This document shows, in pieces, positions 56,445 to 64,000 of a stretch of 64,000 bases of DNA (within the stretch, counting starts at the first letter, position 1; the number at the start of each line of letters is the position of its first letter). The DNA comes from Chondrosia reniformis. Lineage: Eukaryota; Porifera; Demospongiae; Chondrillida; Chondrillidae. The notes beneath the pieces are model-generated. The model did no database searches and was not told the origin of the DNA. It saw only the letters and a list, made by a program, of their open reading frames with translations. The position numbers and the translations under genes were made by a program. The stretch spans positions 2,564,501 to 2,628,500 of the forward strand of contig OX359189.1 of NCBI GenBank assembly GCA_947172415.1, read 5' to 3'.

Positions 56445-59400
56445 TTACGTTGCGTTAGCTGTCTGTAACACTAAAATTCTTTTAGCAAGAGCGGCATTAC
56501 GTTGCTCAAGATTCTGGATCTTGTAAGCTTGTCTTTCTATAATATTATCAGCGTTGGTGCCATCCCTAATAATAATAAGGGAAGCAGTGATCAAATGAAA
56601 CAGCACATGATACCACAGAATGCTATGCTTTTACTATAGCCATTAAACCAGATAGCAAAGTAAGTAGTTTATTTCAAATGTAGGTTTTAACAGATGAAAC
56701 AAAGCAAACTTAACAATGTGATCCAAGGGTGGCATTTAAACTTAATATATAAAAAACATTTAAAAAATGAAATAGGGATGGCAGTACTTGCAACAGTGAC
56801 TAGCACATCTGGACAAAGTAAGGAAACAAGACAGTGATCATGCGATAAGGCATACCATACAGAAATGGTATACTGAAATTTAAGTGACTTCGACGTATAC
56901 AACACTTTTGTGTTTAGACACATCATCTTAGCTACATTAACTCATAACTCAAACACATACAATAGTAGTACATTCTTTATGTCACACTACAGACTTAGTT
57001 CAATGGAAAAAAGGAATAGGATTTGATAGGATTAGAATTACAAGATCAAAAGATACGTATCTTCATCCCGATCAGGATGAATCCCAGGACTTCATAAGAG
57101 GGTACCAGTAGATGAATAAAAGACGACCTAGAAGGAATTAAACCTATAGTGAGAACTTTGGATGAGGATACAAGAGTTTTCTCCTTCTACTTATTTTCTT
57201 TTCCACTGGACCAGATGACATCCTGGCATAATTACATTAGGTGATAAGAAATATGCTTAATATTAATATGCTTCATCCCGGTGCATGGCACACTTACGTA
57301 CCTGTAGCCAATGGTAGGCGGGAGATTACTGACATTGCCACTGTCATTGGCCATATCCTCCAATATATCAGGTGCCTCCTGCCTCATGTTAAACAACACA
57401 CAGATCACTGCAATATGGAAGTATGCATGAGTAACATGAATAGTTGGCAACTCATATAAGACATTATTTTAACAAGTTATACATTGCATGTATAGCTTGT
57501 ACAGTACTTCAAAAGCTAGAGCAAGTATTTATCATCATACATATGTACATAATTGCAAATTCCCTACATCACACAACAGAACTCTCATAGAGCAAGGACT
57601 TCTTCGAACTTATCATTCTGGATGGATCATCTTACTGACCCTTCAAGCAGCTAGAGAAGTAAGTAGTTTGTTAATTTATTTATTGTCAGAAACTTATTTG
57701 AAAGTTTTGGTTAGAAGATGTTTTCTTTCATAAACACTTGTTGCCTCTTTCATGGTGAAAATATTTCGGGGAAAGTAAAAGAGTAAATAATGTTATAAAT
57801 TGTGACAAGTGTCTATAAAAACACTTCTGACCAACTTCAGTGAAGACTTATAGGGTTAAAACGCTGACCTTCTGACAAATAAATACTGCACTGTGTCACT
57901 AGATGCTCAAAAATTCTAAAGAGGATCCATCCTTAAGATAACGTGACTCACCAAAGAAAGCAAATAAAACAGATACACTGATCAATGCTTCTATTCCGGC
58001 CACTATATACAGTACATATCCAGGTCTGAAGTACTGCCAGCTACAGAGCATGTACTGTTTGTAGTACACCACACAGAGCAGCAAGAGCAGCAAGGCATTG
58101 GCTGAGAGGTGGAAATGAGATTACAAGCATGGTGAGAGTCAAGACAGGAGATCCAGAAAATAAGTATAAATGAGAGAAAAAAAGAGTGACCACCAGTAAT
58201 TATATAAATACAATGCATGGAGGGAGGTAGGTAGAATATCATATGTTATATACCATTCAGCAAATCAATAAATTAAATATAAATATAATATACGTACGTA
58301 CATACCAAAAGTGAATAACAGTAACACATTCATTACAAGAGGGAAATATGGCAGGAAAATCAGAATATACGAATGAATGAGACACAAAGTAAGAATGACT
58401 TAAATACAATACTATCTTAGCTCAGTAACAGCTATATAAAGACTGGATGGGCTTAATTCCCAGTGATTGCTCAACTTTGTGTCTCCTCCTCTTGTATGAT
58501 TATTGAAACACTTGTGGTTGATTGTTCATATAAAGGTCAAATGTGTACAGGTCAGGTGACAGAGGTTATACCAGGTTTCACTGCGTATTAATCAAACCTA
58601 CCTACAACCCATGTGGCCAGGGGACAGAGTGCCAACCTCTTTGCTACTTTTGTAAACTTCTGATATCCTCTTTCATTCATACAATCCAGTCCCCATTTTA
58701 CAATGAAGGTTAACATTGATATGGCGATGCCCAAAGCAATGTGTCCAATGGCAAAAAAAGACAGAAATGAATCAGGTTGATTGCTCTTGTTACAAGATTC
58801 CCTGTATCCAGGTATTGCGAGGCCTTCTCCTAGTCCCAATACAACACCAATGTATATTAACTACGTATGAGAGAGGCAAGATCAAGTCAGCTGGATTGTA
58901 CATATATAAATATCAACCTAAACATAACATAAAAACACTTCAGTGTCAATCAATCAGCCTTATTTGACACGGTTAGTCCTTTAACCTTATTGGCTACTTC
59001 ATAGTGGATGAATTTATATTCACAGTAAGTATTAAGAGTAAAAACCTTTACGCAACAATGTTCATATAAGCTGAATACATTTATTGAACAAATATGAATA
59101 CAAATTAATAGCACCAGCAGTGCTTCTTTGAGGGAGGCAGTTAAGTGAGCTTCGGTTCCACCCATCCATCAGCTCATTGTGTTCCTCACGGGAGACATGA
59201 ATCAAGGACTTACAAATGTTCAGGAAGAAGACAAAGATTCCCAGGATTAATGATGAAGGATGGAATTACCAGAAACAGCTGTCTGGCCCAGTGGAGAAGA
59301 AGAGAAGTAGAAGGAGGAAAAGTCATCCAAAGCTCTTATACTAGGCTTAGTTCCCCATAGGCCCATAGAGTAAACTCTAAAGTAGATGTATAGCCTTGAC

Positions 59401-61398
59401 AAAATCTGAACTGGATGGGGTAAAATCAAACGATGATGGGGATAGTAAGTACAAGAAGATGGGGCTGACATGTGAGGAATGGGTATAGAAGAGAATAAAC
59501 ATTTTTAAATGTAAATATGGAGGTGACACATTAAAGATATCTGTGAATGTTCAGTACATGGTACAGCATGGTATCATAGGATTGGCTTCAAGTCTTGGCA
59601 CCTTTAAACCTTTTCCCTCAAATTGGTGTTTAAAAAAATTGTGGTTAATTATCTCCGGTCCATCCGATTCACGTGTATACAAAGGTTACATATTCCCGCA
59701 CATGTATATCTACGTATGTCAATCACTGGGAGATATTACACCTGACCAACCAAGTGACTGAAGTCTGTAATTTTGTTTTGGAGACTGAAGTCCTATGAAA
59801 TGGTAATTCTTATCTGTGTATACCTTCCAATCTGATTTGTAGCTGAATTTTGAAATGCAATGTATGTAGTTTGTACTATTTATGTACTGTTTATGATCCA
59901 GTAGAGAAGAAGAGAAGTAGAAGGAAAAAATTTTGCATCTTCACTAAAGCTCTCATTAGGTTTAGTTCCCTATAGGCCTTAAGCAGCATGTAACAAAAAT
60001 TGCATACTGATTATTGTAGCAATGTGTATATCATTGATATTTTAACTTTATTTTAGTACACAGTCGACAGAGCTATTGGTATCACTAATAACCATTTTTA
60101 TTACATACGTACATACATAGGCACACAAACAAATCTAACACATCATTTTCCTACATGCTATCAAGTAAAAGGCACATGGGGAACTAAACTTGATGAGAGC
60201 TTTGGACGAGGATACAGGAGTCTTCTCTTTCTTCTTCACCACTGGGCCCATGTATATGTATAGTCTCCATTTTTGGGTCCGCTCATACAATTGTCACAAC
60301 TGGTTGTGTTGTACATGGTATAAGGTTATATAGTAAAGTGCCTACTATTATTATACTGAATTATTGGACATTGCTTTAGTAGCACCTGTCTCTTGGAGTA
60401 AAATTCCAACCCTGGCTGCGAAAAGAAGAAGAGTTGCATTTCTGTAACAGTGAAGGAGGAAATTTGCCAAAGAAAACGTGAGAATCCTAAAATGACCCAG
60501 TCTGAACTGTCCCAATTTGCTTCGGATTGCTTTGATTTATCGATTGGGCGGTCAGATATTCTCCGGGACAATGCCAAATGGATGGTGTATTGTTAGATTT
60601 GGTTATCCAGCAACCTGGGTTATCTGACATTTTTTCAGGAAACAGATGGCGTCAGATAACCCAGGTATGACTGTACATTAGTTATGCACCCCAGACAGTG
60701 TGGTCTTATATCATTATAAAACCACAAGTGTTACATTTCAGCTAATGGCAATTGCTGATGCATGCAATAAATAAGTCAATTAAGTAAACCCATATAATAG
60801 GAGGTGAGAAGGAAACGATAGTTTAATGGACTGCAATGGCTACAGACTCCTAACATACAACAAATCTTGGAGAATAGATATAATACACAGAGAGTATTTA
60901 TTACTACTGATCATTGATCACCATCATGCTATAATACCATTGTCTAGGCAAATAAAATATGGCCGATGTGGATGTTGAACTGGCACTGTGACCTGACTGT
61001 AGTCACACACACACACACTTACATAGAGCACTCCATGAAGAGGTGTAATCCAGTGCAGCCGTGTACGCTTGAACTGGGTGAGAGTCGTTGATTGCTTGAC
61101 TGATTCAAGACTGAAACTATCTCCCAAAAGTCTCTGTTCCGCAACACCATCGTCAGTATGGATGGCGCTATCGTCACGATTGTGGTTGACGAAAGAGTAG
61201 GCCTTTGAAATTGAAAAAATACAAAAGGAATCATTTAAATTGACCTTTAATCCCGATATGAATGTTGATGATTCTGTGAGAAAGGTTAGCTATTTATTTG
61301 TATGGTACGATATTGGGTATAAATGGTTGCTAACATTAACAGTTTACTGTGTGACTCACTCCTGTACCGCCTTTGTCTCCTTCCACAAGGCTTACCAT
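56445..61398 (-). CDS. TMEM192: TMEM192, lysosomal/late-endosomal membrane protein, 6 exons
   Basis: Exons in gene order: 61396-61398 (ATG only), 61023-61202, 58602-58860, 57952-58101, 57302-57407, 56445-56565; all in phase, giving 272 aa (human 271). A polar N-terminus of about 55 residues is followed by four hydrophobic segments (LIYIGVVLGLG, SFFAIGHIALGIAISMLTFI, NALLLLLCVVYY, VLYIVAGIEALISVSVLFAF) and RGYQKFTKVAKRLAL, which matches the conserved family loop. The C-terminus ends in a coiled coil (IIERQAYKIQNLEQRNAALA, then KRILVL) like the human protein. TMEM192 forms dimers in lysosomal membranes. The one-codon first exon is inferred because no in-frame ATG exists in exon 2 and ATG-GTAAG fits phase 0. 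Confidence 0.9.
56755..56935. repeat. Dispersed repeat copy (family of 36.5 kb)
   Basis: Shares AGGGATGGCAGTACTTGCAA, AACAAGACAGTGATCATG and ACTGAAATTTAAGTGACTT with copies at 36495-36860 and 41160-41385. Located in the last intron of TMEM192. Confidence 0.75.
59180..60270. repeat. Cluster of one dispersed repeat family in a TMEM192 intron
   Basis: Copies at 59180-59370 and 59885-59990 (plus) and 60180-60255 (minus) share GAAACAGCTGTCTGG-CCAGTGGAG and TTTAGTTCCC-TATAGGC. Further members lie at 20880-21060 and 57120-57220. No ORF; SINE-like or MITE-like. Confidence 0.65.
60616..60672. repeat. Hairpin at a transposon-like end
   Basis: ACCTGGGTTATCTGAC and GTCAGATAACCCAGGT are exact inverted repeats separated by about 22 bp. 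The right side continues ATGACTGTA, resembling the pogo-type ends elsewhere. Confidence 0.7.
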
Positions 61399-62267
61399 CG
61401 CTCATATAGTCTCCTATCGCCTATCACGAGTTTCTTAACCACAAGTAATTGATATTCGAAGCCATCCGAGCAATAAACACTCATTACGCCCAGGAAATCT
61501 TGCAGTCGACGTTAGAGTAGCTACCATACCTTATAAACTTGTGGACATGATCATTTAGACATGTGCAAAGCACATACAGTCCTAGAATGAAATCCTACCA
61601 AAATTTATCTCTTTACTTCTATCATGCAAGGACATAAAAGTCTTACGTCATATATACGATGTATAAAGGCCGCTGTATTCAACCTTAACCTTATCACATT
61701 ATCACTATCTTGTTTCATTACTTTGTTACAGGTGTGCTATATGGTCATGTGCCTGCGATCAATTTTTGATTATATATACTATATATATACGTAGATCTGT
61801 ATCAGTTGCAATTACCTATACTATTAACAGCAAACTAAAATATAGGTGTCTATTCTTGAAACAACCTCGTATTCATTCAATAAATCTGAAAAGAGACATT
61901 ACCAAAAATCTCACCTCGTGTAATTCCCAGCTTAAGTATGTAGCATATTAGGTTGAAAATTATGCAACTCAGTATCAACCAAGTGTATGTGCATCCCTGA
62001 TTGAAGCTTACTTTCTTGTATAGTAATAATGCATTCAAAAAGCAGTATACATGTACCTATATATGTACTAGTTATACCACACTTGAGTGTGGAATAATTA
62101 ATATATATCACGTATGGCTTGAATCAATTGTAAAGTGATGATAAGTAAATATGAATACTGGTGATATAACATTTATAACTAGTTCAAGTGTGAAATATAA
62201 TATCACTAGTTCAAGTGTGAAATATAATATCACTAGTTCAAGTGTGAAATATAAGGTTTATTACACC

Positions 62268-62302
62268 CCAGATATCACCTGGTTGCCCTGGCAACGTGAT
62301 AT
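62268..62302. repeat. Interrupted palindrome containing an X-box
   Basis: ATATCAC-ctg-GTTGCC-ct-GGCAAC-GTGATAT is an almost perfect dyad. The core GTTGCCCTGGCAAC (62282-62295) fits the RFX-factor X-box. It may be a site or the end of a small transposon. Confidence 0.5.
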
Positions 62303-62344
62303 ATATATATATATACACAAAAATTGAAATGATACATTATATAT

Positions 62345-62860
62345 ATATGAAGCTAATACTTTGTGTCAGCATTCACAGACACCTATAGAGTATGTCAAAT
62401 GCGTTTTTGAAATTTTGATGGAACTTAAAATTTGCCCTATCTAGATCTCTCACCATACATTAACTTTGGATACCAGAATTTAATGTACATTGAGTGCTGT
62501 AACTCTATAAAATGGAAAGATATGAAGCTAATACTTTGTGTCAGCATTCACAAACACCTATAGAGTATGTCAAATGTGTTTTTGAAATTTTGATGGAACT
62601 TAAAATTTGCCATATATCTCACCATACATTAACTTTGGATACCAGAATTTAATGTACATTGAGTGCTGTAACTCTATAAAATGGAAAGATATATGAAGCT
62701 AATACTTTGTGTCAGCATTTACAGATACCTATAGAGTATGTCAAATGTGTTTTTGAAATTTTGATGGAGCTTAAAATTTGCCCTATCTCTCACCATACAT
62801 TAACTTTGTATACCAGAATTTAATGTACATTGAGGTATGTAACTCTTTAAAATGGAATTA
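62345..62860. repeat. Tandem repeat of about 172 bp, three copies
   Basis: Unit starts at 62349, 62524 and 62695. Each contains GAAGCTAATACTTTGTGTCA, ATAGAGTATGTCAAATG, CACCATACATTAACTTTG and GAGTGCTGTAACTCT (the third copy is diverged at its end). Related pieces are dispersed at 52.0-52.5 kb and at about 55630. Confidence 0.9.
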
Positions 62861-63465
62861 TAGCTAAATGTTTTATTTATCATGACCACATATATATATC
62901 AATTATATATCTACTGTATATACCTGCACATTATTCCCTCTTTATAATGTGGTTCCTGATTCATTGTATTTAAGGATTGTGTTTAGATTATCACTTGGGT
63001 TATAGCTATAGAATAAAAACTGCTGGTGTGTGACTCTCTTTGCTCTTCAGCTCTTCTGTAGTATAAGCTATGTATATGTATAATATCAGGCGTATCATTG
63101 TAACTCCCTTGGGTTTTGAATTTGTACTCCCAGCTTTTGTTACAATAATTACTTGGCGTACAATGATCACATTCTAACTTACAAAAATCATCAACTTAGA
63201 AAACTTGCAAGTCTACATACTCAGTAACTAAATGGATCTAGAAAAGTTACAACTGTTTGAACTCTAGTTTATTTTGTTATTCTACGTATCTCTAGCTATG
63301 ACTGGTGAGTGATGAATTCACTTCAAAACAGAAGAACAACCACGTGGCTCTAAATTCAAGAGATCATAAACAAAAAGTGTATATAATTACATTGCAGGTC
63401 CATTATTGTGAATGTAAGCATGTACACTTGTATTAAGAGAAATACACATGTACAATAATATATCT

Positions 63466-63866
63466 TTAATTACCTTGGATTGGTATAAACTTGAAGATCT
63501 TATCAAGGCCCTTATTGACAAACATATTGTTGGGATCAACCCCAGCTTCTTTCCTTATTCTTTTGAAATGTGACAGATTTTCTCCAAATCCTTCCTCAAA
63601 ATATGACAAAGGATCTTCTAAAAGTTGCCACTGTTTGCCCCAATGAGGTATGATCTTTGGACGACCATCATCTTCATTATTATGCTTCCATTTCCCAGCT
63701 ATTGTCTTAAAGAAATCACTGCTTTCTGGAGTGTACTTCCATGAAAGTATCTCTAAAGTGGCTGTACTGCCGTTGCCAGTTTTACCAACTATCGCTGGTG
63801 AGAGCAAAGTGTTATGACTGACTCCAAAGAAGCGCATGTCTAAACAACTGCTCAAAGGCCATATCC
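63466..63866 (-). CDS. C-terminal exon of an aldonolactone-oxidase-like FAD enzyme (partial)
   Basis: An open exon of about 133 residues after a TTATAG acceptor. Its end, PHWGKQWQLL ... HFKRIRKEAGVDPNNMFVNK, matches the C-terminal ALO domain of L-gulonolactone / D-arabinonolactone oxidases and related FAD-linked oxidases, where HW(G/A)K lies near the flavin. The FAD-binding domain should lie beyond the right edge. The stop is at 63466, but an AG-GTAATT donor just before it leaves open a further small exon. Confidence 0.62.
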
Positions 63867-64000
63867 CTATAAATTGCAGACAGTACAGTACTAGTCGAAC
63901 CTTGCTAAGATAAAATTCAAGGGACTACATACCCAGAAATTTCATGTTTTCATTCAATTCATGAAATTTCAATGTAAAGTATATAATATATGTTACAAGG

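Larger units (their letters stand above)
61399..63465. other. Gene-free region rich in tandem repeats
   Basis: About 2 kb between TMEM192 and the oxidase-like exon. It holds a unit of about 27 bp with CACTAGTTCAAGTGTGAAAT three times (62170-62262), a dyad at 62268-62302 and the repeat of about 172 bp at 62345-62860. No supported coding region. Confidence 0.6.

Overview
The window is animal nuclear DNA: AT-rich, with many short-intron genes, GT-AG splice sites, no operon structure and abundant small transposons. Gene content (kanadaptin, HYOU1, TMEM192, GPR157, a CHST15-type sulfotransferase, TRAF-like RING proteins), compact introns and pervasive TACGTA motifs suggest an early-branching invertebrate, most likely a demosponge of the Amphimedon type. 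That assignment is inference, not a database result. Exon coordinates were derived by hand from reading frame, splice consensus and remembered family sequences.

Layout. 100-4723 (+): an eight-exon PRDM9-like PR/SET zinc-finger methyltransferase whose finger array is a near-perfect 84-bp tandem repeat. In its five most alike fingers, amino acids differ only at DNA-contact positions. 5079-17901 (-): complete 22-exon HYOU1/GRP170, an ER chaperone, with introns full of MITEs and minisatellites. 18385-19997 (-): a Golgi-type carbohydrate sulfotransferase. 21408-29658 (-): a young Ngaro-like tyrosine-recombinase retrotransposon with split direct repeats. 30206-38453 (+): complete 16-exon kanadaptin (SLC4A1AP). 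About 36.5-46 kb: a head-to-tail segmental duplication that copied the last four kanadaptin exons together with a convergent TRAF-like gene. 46456-49688 (-): a small probable beta-trefoil protein. It shares a roughly 90-bp bidirectional promoter with 49779-51704 (+), a GPR157-like receptor. 53733-54864 (-): an unrecognised secreted or cell-surface glycoprotein. 55800-56296 (+): a decayed GPR157 paralogue. 56445-61398 (-): complete TMEM192. 63466-63866 (-): the last exon of an aldonolactone-oxidase-like FAD enzyme.

The genes do not form one pathway; they are ordinary housekeeping and signalling neighbours. The most striking item is the PRDM9-like gene, which has the rapid-evolution signature known from vertebrate PRDM9. 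The second is the tandem duplication, which preserves an exact empty site for a pogo-like MITE, a local inversion and an expanded coding minisatellite.
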